Positions 34,511 through 46,644 of a stretch of 64,000 nt of DNA are shown piece after piece. This DNA is from Lyophyllum atratum. Lineage: Eukaryota > Basidiomycota > Agaricomycetes > Agaricales > Lyophyllaceae. Location of the stretch: positions 186,001 through 250,000 of the forward strand of contig JACGCN010000045.1 in NCBI GenBank assembly GCA_014905825.1. Direction: 5' to 3'. The notes beneath the pieces were generated by a model. That model had not been told where the DNA came from. It was given only the letters and a program-made list of their open reading frames with translations, and did not search any database. Position numbers and translations under genes: made by a program. Numbering within the stretch: position 1 is the first letter of the stretch; each line of letters starts with the position of its first letter.

Positions 34511-36016
34511 CTAATGAGAATTCCCCCCCAACCCCCCCTCCCCCTCCACCGGCCTCTCCTCACCCACACCCACACTCAACCTCTCCATAATCCCCTCCAA
34601 CCCCTTATTCCCGCCCAACCGCCCAATCTCCGCCCTGATCTGCGCCTCAAGCGACGCGAGCACGGCGTGCGTGTATGCGAAGGAGTGGGTGTGGTGCGCG
34701 AGGTAGTTGATGGTGTGGATTTTGAGGGTTGGGCTGGATGGGCGTTTTTGGAGGACGTCTACGGGGTTGGGTGTCAGAAGGGGAGGGGGGAGGGAGGGAG
34801 GGAGGGGGGAGAAGGGAGGGAAGGGAGGGAAGGGACGTACTGAGGACCTGCCGGTTGGTCGTATCGGCGTGGATGGCGTGTACGATGGGGAAGCTGAACT
34901 TCCCCTCCGTCAGGTCTTCCGCGAAGCCTTTATTCTTCGTGTACTATTCCCCCCACCCCCCGTACATATCAGCCGTCCGCGTCGTTGTGTGGAAAAGAGA
35001 GGGGAGAGAAGGGATAAGGGAAATACGTGCCTCGGTACTCTGGAGGTTCATGAGATCGTCCCGGATCTGGAAATATATCCCGATGAGGTTCACGAGCGGG
35101 ACGTAGTCCCTGGGCGGATTGCGTGGGTGGGGGTCGGAGGCAAGAATATGGGATATGGGTATGGGATGCGTACACGTTCGTGTTGCTGGTGGAGCACGCC
35201 ATCATCAGTTTGATCCCTATGCGTAGGAGGCCGCCCGTCTCTATCCGTACCATCGCGTTAGGTACCACCCGGAAAATGGAAGAGAGAGGAGGGGGGGGAG
35301 ACGTACTGTTGTTCACCATGGATATGTATTCCTCCTCCGAGGGGCAGGAGAGGGAGTCGCGCCATAGGATCTCCAACCCTTGTCCGCGGTGCAGCGATAG
35401 CAGCTCCTCTGTGACGATGGCGTCGAGACCTGGGGCGGAGGAGGAGGAGGAGGAGGATTGGGCGCGGAGGGTGAAGAGTTCTTGGTAGGCGAGGAAGAAG
35501 ACGTAGTTTGCGGTGTTGATGGTTTGGGGGACGCCGTAGATCTTGTGGGCCACTAGGTTCGGGGTCAAGATCATGATGTAATTTGGGAAAGGATAAGAAT
35601 CGGGAGGGGAAAGGAAGGAGGTTACCTGGCTGCCCGCGCCGAAGTTGCGAGTCGTCTTCGATATCATCCACACTGGCGCGCAGCTCAATTTTTGGGGGAA
35701 GACATGGATGGGGTGAAGGGACATGGGACGTACAGGAGACTCGCCGCGTGGAGCATGTTGACCAATCTCGATATGACGGCGAGTTTAGTGGCAGGGACGT
35801 TCAGCCAGATGTTGAACGCTTCGATGAGTTGGCCCCGGATCTCCTTCCCTGGGTTCGAGGTTATGTAGGTGAATGGTTCGAGCAGGGCCTGGGGTCCTAC
35901 AGTTGTGAGTCGAGATCAGGGTAGGGTGGAAGTAGGAGGGGGCTGACGGATTCGTTCTGGGGGGACCAGGTGGGGAATGTGGGGAGGTTTTGGAGGAGGT
36001 TGTCGTATTTGGACAT
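34511..36016 (-). CDS. Geranylgeranyl diphosphate synthase
   Basis: Model complement(join(34511..34758,34841..34943,35031..35109,35174..35240,35307..35552,35626..35672,35734..35888,35948..36016)), 337 residues, typical of fungal type III GGPP synthases. It condenses isopentenyl diphosphate with an allylic diphosphate to make C20 GGPP for protein prenylation, carotenoids and diterpenes. Motifs: [17 protein letters not shown], then the first Asp-rich motif DDIEDD (77-82) in [17 protein letters not shown], then [23 protein letters not shown] and the second Asp-rich motif DDLMN (212-216) in [18 protein letters not shown], then [14 protein letters not shown]. The intron after STE has a GC donor (GCACGT), forced by phase on both sides. 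It is divergently transcribed from UTP20. The first acceptor (CAG|GCC) is preferred over a TAG 9 nt upstream because only it keeps the frame. Confidence 0.95.
34781..34834 (+). repeat. G-run array in last GGPPS intron (possible G-quadruplex)
   Basis: More than eight runs of three or more G on the plus strand within 54 bp, lying in the last intron of the GGPPS gene. The transcript strand is therefore C-rich, forming a long polypyrimidine tract in that intron, while the template DNA strand could fold into a quadruplex. Confidence 0.7.
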
Positions 36017-36464
36017 CGTGGTTTGGGGTCAACCGAGATGACTGCTGGAATGTTGTGACACGGCGGGTATTGGATTAATGGGGGCGTGACCAGACGCAGG
36101 CGGTTAGGGTGTGCTAGTGAGTTGTGTGAAATTATAGCTTAGGTCCGATGACCTTTGAAACCGAAGTGGATCAGAAAGAAAACCTGATAAGCTTGAACGC
36201 CTGCGGCCTGCGGAAGGTGATGAATGAGTCCTCGGAGATCGGAGTTCGGAGCACGCGTTGCTTGGCGTAGCGTGTCGTTGCTTGGAATCGCCGGGAGATC
36301 CAAACAACCTCCCAAAATTTCTGTTTTCGGCACTTCATATTCTGCCTTTCGTTTGCTTTGAAGACTCTGTGGTGCTTTCATCTATCCTTCGATCTAGGAT
36401 ACAGCTTTGAAAAGTGGATATACCAGGATCCAATACCAACTGCGGGAACTATCGTATTCGCGAC
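36017..36464. promoter_or_regulatory. Bidirectional promoter region, GGPPS and UTP20
   Basis: A 448-bp spacer between two divergently transcribed genes. No clear TATA box is seen for either gene; motifs were not resolved further. Confidence 0.55.
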
Positions 36465-39400
36465 ATGGACGAGCATGAGGATCAACCGAGAGTCAAGCGA
36501 TTCAAGGTAAGTTCAACGTTTTTGCTTGGAGAACTAACATACTCAACGCTATACCTTTTCTAGCATCAGTCATACAACCAGACACTGAAGGATGTCCACC
36601 TCCCAGCAGCCTATAACCAAGCCCAACTCGACCACGAGATCTCAGTGAGTCCCGCCATCTCCCCCGGCCCATTCACCTTCTAACACACCCGGCAGGACAA
36701 TGATTCGCACTTCCATCAAGCCCTGGACCACTGGCGCCAGCTCAACCTCGCCCCAAGCTTCATCAGCTTCGCCAACAAAGCCGATTCACTCTCGGCGTCC
36801 ATGCCGTTGCTCCTGCACAACTGGAGGGAGATCATCGACCTCTGGACGGGCGCTCTAGAGGTATCCGACGATGAGGGGTTGAGGGCTCTACTCGAGTGCG
36901 TCTTTCTCCCATTCCCAAAACACGTGTTGCTGATGATTTTCTACCCTCACCCAGCCTTCTCCAAAAAATGGCACACGACCTCCGGACCACGCTCTCCCCA
37001 GCCTACCCAGACCTGCTCAAGCGCCTCCTCAAGCTCCTCCCCCGCTCCATCTCCGCCCCCGCACTCACCGCCCTCCTGGAGACCTTCTCCGCGCTCTTCA
37101 AGTTCCTCCTCGTCCCCTTGACCCAAACCGACCTGCTCGAACACACATGGGGTGCCCTGCGCTCCACGCTCCCGAATTGCCTCCCCGAGATCCAAAGGGC
37201 GATGGCGGAGGTGTGGGGGAGCGTGCTGAGGAGGATGAAGGCGGGGGCGAGGGAGAAGACGGTGGCGCTGTTGGCGGAGGGTGCGGAGGGGATAGAGGAT
37301 GCAAGTGCTTGGGTCATCGTTTTCGCGTGCAAGGTACGTTCCTTCCCACCTCCCCTCCCCTCCCTTTCACCATCCTCACTATACGCAATTACAGTCCGTA
37401 TCACAAACCCTGCACACCGCAACCCCCTCCATCATCGCCCCGCTCCTCTCCTACCACCTCTCCACGCACGCCCCCGAACCAACATACACGCTCCTCCGCC
37501 GCGTCCTCACCGCATTGATCCACCACGTCAAGAACGCCGCCCAATTCGCCCCCCTCGCCGACCTCCTCGTGCGGCACTTCTCCAGCACCGTCAAATCCCT
37601 GGACGACCCCGCCGAAACCAAAGCCCAAAAAATAGAACGTGTACGGAGGATTCTCGAGATCCTAGCCGTCCCCACCGCAGTCCGCCAGGGCTCCCGCGTA
37701 ACCCGTACGCACCCTCCCTTCCCTTCTTCCCTTAACAATAATGAAGGCACTGACACCACCAACGACTTGTAGAACCCCAACTATCCCTCCTCTTCGCAGA
37801 CCTCCCCTTCATACCCCTGGTGCCAAGCCTCCACCCCGCCCTCGTGAGATTCGTCACCGCAGCGCTCGTCGCGGCGGAGATGGCGCTGTGGCTTGGACCC
37901 GGGGTGAAGTTCCTGCAACGCGCGTGGGGCGCTGCTTCCACTACCACAGATGAAGATGGAGATGAAGATGATGATGTGGGGAGAGGGAATTTGGGGTTCG
38001 TACTTAATCTGAATGGGTGCCTGGCGGAGCTGGGATGGGGCGGGTGGAAACTCGTCGCTCTACCTCTCCTCTTGAAGATGACCGTCTCTTCCGGCCAGGG
38101 GCAGGGACAGGGACAAGGAGGGGTGATGCCAGTGGAGCGTGACCCAAGAGCCATACTCCATTTCCTCGCCGAGCTCAAGCGCGCCAAAAAACTCAATGCG
38201 GGAGAGACGGATCTCGTGTGGAGGGACAAGATTGAGAAAGTTGCACTTGGGAGGTTGAGTGCGTGGGAGAGGGAGAAGGAGAGGGGGGCGGGTGTCGATG
38301 CGGTATGTCGATCTTTCTTTGGTTTGGTTGGGTGGGGTTTTTGGCTAATTGATTTTTTTTTTGTTGGGTGTAGGCGGTAGAGCTAACCGACATCCTCACC
38401 CTCTCCCCCCTCTTCTCCCCGGCCGTCTCGCCTATCATCTTAGACCTCATTTCCGGGATCCTTACCTCCGACACGAAAAATGAGCACGACGCGTGGGTCC
38501 TAGAGGTGTGCATGGACGCGCTGACGAAGCGCGACCCCGCCGAATGGCGGGACCACGTCGATGTGAAGGGGTGGATCAGGGGGTGCGTGGGAAGGTGGGG
38601 GGGGAGTGCGGGCGTTTTGGGGGGGTTGGTTCTGGTGGCGCAGATAGTGTTCGTTTCTCCCTCTTTCTTTCCCCTCTCTGTCTTGTCTTCACTTCAACAC
38701 CTGACCATGACCATCCCTTTCTTCGTACAGTCCACCACAAGACCCTTCCACTTCCATCCCACTGGACGAAATATACCCCCCCCTGCAGCCCTCCCTCTCC
38801 TCGCACTCCCGCCCCCTCCGCCTCGCGGCCCTGCGTCTCCTCGCTTCGTCGGTGGTAAGGTCCCCGCCGGGTGCGGGGGAGGTGATTAGGAGGTGTTTGC
38901 AGGGCGAGGAGGTGGAGGTGGATGTGGGGGGTGTGAGGGAAAGGATATTGAGGATTGGGAGGGTGGGGGGGGTGGTGCGGGAGGGAGAGGGGGAGGGGGT
39001 GGGGGTGGGGGGGGATGTGTTGGGGAGGTGGTTGATTGGTTAGTCTTTTTTGTCTTTCTCTCCCCCCCCCTCCTTCCCCCCCTACCCCCTTTCGTCCTGT
39101 GCGTTTGGTGTTGTCGGGATCCTGACTTGCTTTTTGCTTTTTGTTCTGTAGCCCAGCTCAAAGTGAACCTTCGCCCGCTGTGGTCCCCCTCCGCGGGGGC
39201 GTTGTCGGCGCTTTCGGAGCGGTTCGGGGATGTGGTGTGGGGGTTGCTGTTCCGGGAGGTGCAGGCGCTCGGCGAGGAGGGGCTGGATGGGGAGGGTCTG
39301 CCTGCGTGGATGGATGGAGGGGGCGGGGGAGGGGAGGAAGAGAAGGAGGCGGAGGATGATCCGTGGGAGGAGGAACGCACGTGGAGGGATCCGTCTGCGC

Positions 39401-42400
39401 ATAAAGTTCGGGGGGTAGTGGTGAAGTGGTTGGATGAGGGGTATGCACGGTCTCAGCTCATCAAGGTAGCATCTCATCCTCCTCTAAGTCTTGCTCGTGG
39501 CTAATTGATTATAGGCGCAGAGATCCAAAGACCGCTTCGACGCGCACGCCTACGAGTCCCAGCTCCTCGCGACGCTAGGCGAATGCTCCCGCCTCGCCGA
39601 GAAACACAACCGCGAGCTCGTCCCCCACTTCTTGTCCCTCGCCGCCCCCGACACCGACACCTCCAACTCCAAATCCAAATCCAAAATGCAGCGCCAGAAA
39701 CTCACCGCATGGCTCACCCTCTTCGCGCAGTTCTCCAACCCCAAGGCGCTCTACGCCACCGAATCCCTGTACGCTCTGTACACCTCCCTCCTGTCGCACC
39801 CGGATCGAGGCTTGCAGTCCATAGCGCTGACTTGTATATTCACGTACAAGGAGCCACGCCTCACGCCGCATGAGGATAAAATCCGGGGGCTCCTCGACGA
39901 GACGCGCTGGCGCGACGAGCTGACCTCGCTTGATTTCGGGCTCATCGATCCGCAGAACAGGAGCGGCGTCGTCGATGTCGTTATAAGGCTGCTCTTCGGG
40001 ATGATGCTCGAGAAGAAGGGACGTTCAAGGGGTGCGGACCGGCGTGCCGCCGTCTTGGGTGCACTCGGGGGGTGCACGGAGGAGGAATTGAGGCTCCTGG
40101 TGGATCTCATGTTGCTGCCGTTGGGCTCGGACGCGAATGCAAGGCAGGAAGGGGCGTTTGGGCTGGGGGGTGTGGGGGGAGGGGTGGGGGATAAGCAGGG
40201 GAGCGGGTTCTTGACGTTACTGGGGGATGTGTTGAGGAATTTGGGGCCGAAGTTGGTGAGGTATTGGCCGGCGCTGGTGGGGATGACGGTGGATTTGGTG
40301 GGGGATGCGCAGAGGCGCGTGGAGGGGATGAGTCATGAGGTGGAGGAGGTGGCGGAGGATGAGGAGGGGGTGGATGAGGCGGAAGGAGAGGGTGGGGAAG
40401 AGTATGGGACGGTGTCGTCGTCGAAGGTTGTTAGGGCGGTACGACAGTTGGGTCTGAAGCGGTTCGCGGACTTTTTCCGTTCGCCGGTGCGGTTTGACTA
40501 TGCACCGTACATGGCAGCTAGCTTCGCCTCCTTCATATCGCCTCGTCTCGCTTCTCTCGACAAGGAGAACACACAGGCGCCTTCGGCGCTCTTGGAGCTC
40601 TTCTATGCCTGGAGCACCGACGACGCTTACATCAAGATCCTTGTCGAGTACGATGAGCAGGTCCTCCCGAAGATATACGAGTGTCTCGTGGCGCCGAGCG
40701 TGAAGCCCGCTGTGATATCACGGATCTTCGATATCGTTGATCGTCTACTGGCCTCTTCCACGGTCGACGAGAGCGTTCGAGATACAGTTGTCAAGCCCCA
40801 CGTGTCCCTCCTCCTTTCCAATCTAGCCATCTTGGTGCAGCGCACGAAGGGTGTTGCCGCCATCGCTTCGCCCCTGGCTCAACGCCAAGTCAGCATCCTC
40901 TCGGAGATTGCGCAATACTCCACAGACTCTACGCAAGCGACGACCTTGCTTGGGCTGTTCGCACCCCTTCTCAAGAGGCCTCCCAAGCTCGTCCCGGAGA
41001 AGGTCAAGGTGGACCTGCTCAAGATCATCGCGAGTCTCATGCAGTTGATTCCTGATCTTTCCGACACCACTTCCGCCGTGTATCAGACGACGTATGGGTT
41101 GTTGTCTCAGCTTTTCCAGTCGCTTCGGTCCCGTCAGGCTAGGCTTAGCCTGGTGTCGGCGTTCCAGCGCTTGTCGATGATCAACACGTCGCTCCAGAGT
41201 TTAGCGTCGTTGGTAGAGGGACTCAATGCATACTCATCGAAGCGCATGGATGAGCCGGATTTCGACACGCGACTAGCGGCGTTTGTGGCCTTGAACGAGA
41301 CGCATTACAAGACACTCTCTGCCCCTGACTGGCTTCCTATCCTTTACAACGTCCTGCACTTCATTCAAGACCCTGCCGAGTTGGCCGTGCGCAACAACGC
41401 TTCGTTCGCGATGCGCCATTTCATCGACCTGGTCGCAGTCCAGCCCTCTTCCGATTACGAGACCACATTCCTCCGGATCCTTTTCCCTGGGCTCAAGAAT
41501 GGGCTCCGGTCCAAGAACGAGCTCGTCCGCACCGAAATCCTGGGTGTCATTGCATATGCCGTTGAGAAGTGCCGGGACCTGACGTCATTGCAGGAAATGA
41601 GGGTGCTGCTGGCTGACGGCGATGAAGAGGCCAACTTCTTCAATAATATCCTCCACGTCCAGGTACACAGGCGTTCGAGGGCTCTCCGTCGCCTTGGGGA
41701 CTATTGCGACGAGGGTCATCTGCGGAGCAACACCCTTGCTGAGATCTTCGTGCCTCTCGTTGGAAACTACATCGCCAGCACTACTTCGGTGGACCACCAC
41801 CTCGTTAACGATGCGATTTTGACGACTGGGCGGATGGCGAAGCATATGGGATGGGGTGCGTACTATGCTTTGGTGCAGAAGTACTTGAAGCTTTCGAGAG
41901 CCAAGGACGAGTCTGAGCGAGTTTATGTCCGTACGCTGGTTGCTCTCTTGGACAACTTCCACTTCCCGATGGAGGAGATCGTGGTCGAAGAGGCAAATCT
42001 GGAGGAAGAAGGAGATGAGGAGGGGAACCTTGATGAAGTTGTTGAGGACGTCGAGGCTGCTGTTAGACTTTCCACCGCGAGGCAGACGGCTCGAATTGCA
42101 GATGCGGTGAACATTCGGCTTCTACCAAACCTCCTCAACCACCTGGAGAAGCACGATGCTAACACGGACGACAACACCCGTATCCCCATCTCTATCGGTA
42201 TCGTCACCGTTGCCAAACATCTGCCTGCCGCCACTCGAGAGCCGCAGATCACCCGTTTGGTCACAATTCTCAGCCAGATACTTCGCAGTCGGTCTCAGGA
42301 AACCAGAGATCTCACAAGAGACGCCCTCAACCGCATTGCGGTCACTCTAGGATCATCGTACCTCCCACTCATTCTCCGAGAACTGAGGGCAGCCCTTCTA

Positions 42401-45208
42401 CGCGGCCCTCAGCTCCACGTCCTGGCGTATGTGGCTCATTCCTTGCTGATACATGTGACGACCGGAGAGCACGCGAGCGCATTCGAAGTTCTCGACGATT
42501 GCGTCAACGACATTTCATACGTCTCCGCGGAAGTGGTCTTCGGTGAATCTGGAAAAGACGTGCAAGCGGAGGACTTCAAGACGAAAATGCGGGAAGTCCG
42601 CACGTCGGCCTCGAAAGGTCTTGATTCGTTTGCGACCGTGGCGAAGTTCATCACGCCGTCGAAGATCAGCACGTTGCTTGCTCCATTGAAGTCCATACTG
42701 CAAGAAACGGAGTCCTTGAAGGCCATGAACCTCGTCGAGGAAGTCCTCAAACGTGTATCGGGCGGGTTGAATAGCAACAAGCACCTGGTACCCAAGGAGC
42801 TTCTAGTCTTGTGCAACACGTTGATCAGCCAGAACGCCCGTTTCCTCAAGCAGGCGCCTTCACGCCGTAAGGCGGGCGCTAAAGGAGATGCCATTGTCCA
42901 GACTAAACGTCAGGAAGAAGCGAAAGGCAATCATTATGCCAACAACTCCTATCGGTATGCCTCGCATCTTATGCATATGTTCAGTCTTAACTGACCTTGC
43001 CCAGTTTTGTCGCTTTCGGTTTAGATCTTTTCCATACTGCCTTGCGCCGAAACCGTTTTGACTTCCATGACGTGGATACCATGTCTCGCCTAGATGCTAT
43101 GGTCGTTGTCGTTGGAAATACTCTTTATTCCACCAGTGCTGCCGTTCTCTTACTGGGTCTGAGGTCCGCAGCAGGACTAGCCAAATGTCCCCTGAAATCT
43201 CTCGACAAATCACTCCCTGTATTTGTTAGACAAATCATCGACATCATCCAGCACACTGGGAACACGGAGTCGGAGGTCGTCCAGGTCGCTTTCAAGGCAC
43301 TTGCGACGATACTTCGGGAGGGACCTGCCGTGCAAGTAAAGGAAAAAGACCTCGTCTATCTCCTCGAACTGCTTTCTCCAGATTTGGAGGATCCCGATCG
43401 CCAAGCGTCCGTTTTCACAATGCTTCGGGCCATCGTCGCCCGTAAATTTGTCGTTCCGGAGATTTACGATCTAATGGAGAAGGTGTCCGAGATCATGGTG
43501 ACCAGCCAATCGCCGCAGGTTCAAGAACTGTGTCGTGGTGTCCTTTTACAATTCCTGCTCGACTATCCTCAGGGCAAAGGCCGTCTCCGCAAGCAGATGA
43601 CTTTCTTCGCCAAGAACCTGTCTTACGTCTATGAGAGCGGCCGGAAGTCAGTCATGGAGCTCCTCGGGGCTGTCATCTCCAAGTTCGAGGCTACCCTCGT
43701 GTATGAATACGGCGACCTCCTATTCATCGCACTCGTCATGGTGATCGCCAACGACGACTCTACCAAGTGTCGCGAGATGGCAGCGGTCCTCATCAAAAGC
43801 CTCTTCATCCGTCTTGACGACGAGCGCCGCAAGGTCATCCTCTCCCACCTACACTCCTGGGCCTCCCAACAATCCCAGCCCCAACTTGCCCAAGTCTCGT
43901 CTCAAGTCTACGGCTTCATCATTGACGTGCTAGAGATTGACTCACTTCCTTACATCGCCGCTATCCTCGAAGACCTTAACGCGGCCCTTCGCCGCAGCGC
44001 AAACGGACTCGCAGATGCCGAGGCTCGAGATGCCGATGACGCAGCAATGGCTGTGGACCTCGACTGGCAGGCGCCTTACTACGCGCTGACTGTGGTTGCC
44101 AAGGCTCTGCGCGTCTTCCCGGACTTCGCGACACACGGGCAGCGCGTCCACTGGAACCTTATCGTGCCACATCTATTGTTCCCTCACGCGTGGGTCCGCA
44201 CCGCAGCGTGCCGGCTCCTTGGTCTCCTTTTCACTGCGGTTCCCGCCGGTCCGCCTGGGGTCGATTATGCGGAGGCGCATCCGCTGTCGAATGCGGGGAT
44301 GCAGGATGTGGCAAAGAAGCTGAGTCTGCAGCTGAAGAGCGAGCATCTGGACGAGGCATTGGGTTTGCAGGTCGTGAAGAATCTCTTCTATATCGGGAAG
44401 TGCTTCTACGCTATGCCTGTTCCTGAAACTGCCCCGGAGGGCGATGGCTCAGGTGAGGAGTCGGAAGGCGAGGAAGAAGGCAAAGATGCGAAAGACGTGG
44501 AAGTGCTGAAGCAACAGAATCCACTTCCCTGGCTATTCTCGAAGCTCTCGTATCAAGTCAAGTCCGCCCATATTGGGAGACGAAACCGAACCTTCAGCAG
44601 TGTATGTCTCATTCCTCTTATTCCGCGAACTATCGATACTTATTCTTTCCGTGCAGGCAAACTGGACACAGCAGCCGCTATCTGTCCTCCGCTGGTTCGC
44701 AGCTATGACCGCTCACATGGACGCAGGGCGACTTGAAAAGTTCCTCGTACACATCTTAACGCCTGTCTACCGCATCCTTGAGGATGACACGATACGTGAC
44801 GCACAGATGGGTTCGTCTCCATCCTCTCTAACTGCCTTGACTTGACTAATGCGCGTCGGTTGGTCTTAGAGGAGCTCAAGACTCTAGCGACGGAGCTGCA
44901 GGACCTACTCCAGGGCAAAGTCGGCACGACGAAATTCTCGACCACCTACAATCAGATCCGACAGGGCGTGCTCGGCGTGCGGCGAGAGCGCAAGGCCGCG
45001 AGGGCCACGCAGGTGGTGGCTGACCCTGAGGCGGCGGCAAGGCGCAAGGCACAGCGGAATGTGATCAAGAAAGAAAGTCGGAAGAGGAAGGACCGCGGGT
45101 TTGCGTAAGTTGCTTGGCTTTCACATGACTTCTGAAACTCTTCTGACCTGATACGCTGTGTGCAGGGATCGACAAGGCAAGGTGAAGAAGAGACGAGAGG
45201 AATTTTGA
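36465..45208 (+). CDS. UTP20: U3 snoRNP / SSU processome component UTP20
   Basis: Model join(36465..36506,36564..36644,36696..36895,36955..37333,37395..37704,37773..38302,38374..38648,38731..39038,39152..39465,39515..42954,43005..44601,44657..44810,44870..45104,45166..45208), 2635 residues, in the usual range for UTP20 (about 2500-2800). UTP20 is a HEAT-repeat scaffold of the nucleolar SSU processome needed for 18S rRNA maturation. Seen: N-terminal HYNQ-type start (HQSYNQTLKDVHLPAAYN), helical repeats throughout, the DRIM-type region starting near residue 815 (SKDRFDAHAYESQLLATLGE), HYANNSYRFVAFGLDLFHTA at about 1950-1970, VYEYGDLLFIALVMVIANDD, LRWFAAMTAHMDAGRLEKFL with VHILTPVYRILEDD, and a very basic tail (KKESRKRKDRGF...KVKKRREEF) that fits nucleolar targeting. 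Exon 8 encodes an unusual Gly/Val/Glu-rich loop written in G-rich codons. Confidence 0.94.
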
Positions 45209-45852
45209 AGTTTTCTGGACTCGGATGGAGTCTATTCATATCGTTTACTCTGGCAAAAGATCCGTGTAGTTTTCGGACATACCCAGCATACCTACCAAGT
45301 ATTGTATATAATGTAATATGGGAATGATGTCTGCAGGAATGCATGAACTAACTGTAGACGAGGGCTGCCATCCTTCGAGGTGACATCCTTTAACAAGTTA
45401 TAAATTATAGGCAGGAAGCACTAGCAAGCTGGATGAACTTAAGGGAGCTTGGGAACATCGTGGTTCAAATGACTCGGAAGAAAGGAGAGTCACGTAGTAG
45501 GACAAGTTCATAAATCTGAAACAAACTGACTTCTTCGCAAACCACCACCACCACCATTTGCCCGGGAACAAACTGACTTCTTCACAAACCACCACCACCA
45601 TTTGTCCGGTAGTCGATCTGAAGCCTCTAACGAGTACTTCGTCTTTTGCATCTACAGCGCTGAAGTGCGACGCGTTCATTTTGACAAGCAGTTAACGGCT
45701 CACAGTGGACGTCATCAACGAGTGCGACCACTTATCCAGAATTGATACACATCGTGCTATCTTCCTACCCAGCAGAACCTTGTCAGTTGAATCTGTCCGT
45801 CCTTGGCTCACTGGAAAGGCTCCTTTGACTCCCTCATCTCGTATTCGTGGGC
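45209..45852. other. Spacer with a minisatellite
   Basis: 3' flank of UTP20, the two-unit repeat at 45520-45609, and the upstream region of the next gene. A frame at 45705-46022 overlaps the next gene in another phase and is not supported. Confidence 0.5.
45520..45609 (+). repeat. Two-copy 43-47-bp tandem repeat with CCA runs
   Basis: Unit AACAAACTGACTTCTTC(G/A)CAAA, a run of ACC/CCA triplets, then TTTG(C/T)CCGG. The copies (45520-45566 and 45567-45609) differ mainly in the number of triplets. Confidence 0.85.
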
Positions 45853-46644
45853 ATGTACAACATGAGGTATGGCGACGTCACTGCGCCCTGCATGGCTTCA
45901 CTCTCAAACCCTACGCTTCATGTCAGCGCCAGCGTCCCAGAAACCCGCCAACAGACGGAGTTCCTAGACTCCCAAATGAAACGCTTCAATATGTCGATGG
46001 AAGAGCTCCGGGCGGCCTGTAAATCGACGTATGGCTCGCTCCAAAGGGCTATGGAGGTCATACAAGAATGCGACGCGAAAGACGCCGCAGCCATGGCAAA
46101 GGCATTCCCCCCCGGTGAACCTCCTAAAGTGATTGGAGTGAGTCGACTGTTAATGTGTGCTTCCTCGTCTTTCTCACTCACAGTGTAACTGTACTCTGTT
46201 CCTCAGCGTAAACCTATCCCCGGCGACGATCGTGACGTACAGGTTGCGGCATTGGGCGATGGGGTGTGGGTGCGTACCTGGGGTGGCGACGTAGCAGATC
46301 AGGGGTGCTGTTGCTTGGACTTCATAAACGAGCTGGGACAGCACATGCGCACTCCCTCAAGCATCAAGATCTTTGCAGAAGCGACCGCGTGGATGCCGCG
46401 TGCGGAAGTCGTATCCATCGAAGCATCGTTCGAGGAGGCCGAGCAGGAGGACGCGGAGTTCGCCAGGACACTTCATAATTCCATCGACGAAAGCGACGCG
46501 AAGCCCGATCCTGAATGGGAGACCTACGTCGTTCAGCATGGTGTAAGGCTCTGTTTTAAGCAGGCTGGGAAAGAAGACGTCTTTCTCGATATTCCTGGAC
46601 GAATCACAGATCGTGCGACCCTCACTCTCCGGCCTTGGCCCTAG
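45853..46644 (+). CDS. Unknown protein, ~240 residues
   Basis: Model join(45853..46137,46207..46644), 240 residues, with a 69-nt phase-0 intron. It starts MYNMRYGDVTAPCM. The first exon has a helical segment (MKRFNMSMEELRAACKSTYG; SLQRAMEVIQECDAKDAAAM). The second exon has DGVWVRTWGGDV, an acidic helix (SFEEAEQEDAEFARTLHNSI) and an ending that looks like beta strands (RLCFKQAGKEDVFLDIPGRI; TLTLRPWP). I recognise no family. The start could be Met-4 of this model; upstream frames do not join in phase. No signal peptide or membrane segment. Confidence 0.6.

Noticed and set aside
34502..35488. Plus-strand frames across the GGPPS gene
   Set aside because: They are antisense to exons carrying the Asp-rich motifs of GGPPS and have no motifs of their own.
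38893..39504. Glycine-rich plus-strand frame and its antisense Pro/Ser-rich partners
   Set aside because: Out-of-frame readings of the G-rich part of UTP20 exons 8-9; the UTP20 frame (RLAALRLLASS, QLKVNLRPLWSP) is clearly the coding one.
39632..42994. A stand-alone 1120-residue gene
   Set aside because: The frame is the interior of UTP20 exon 10; it has no family-like start, and the exons on both sides join in phase.
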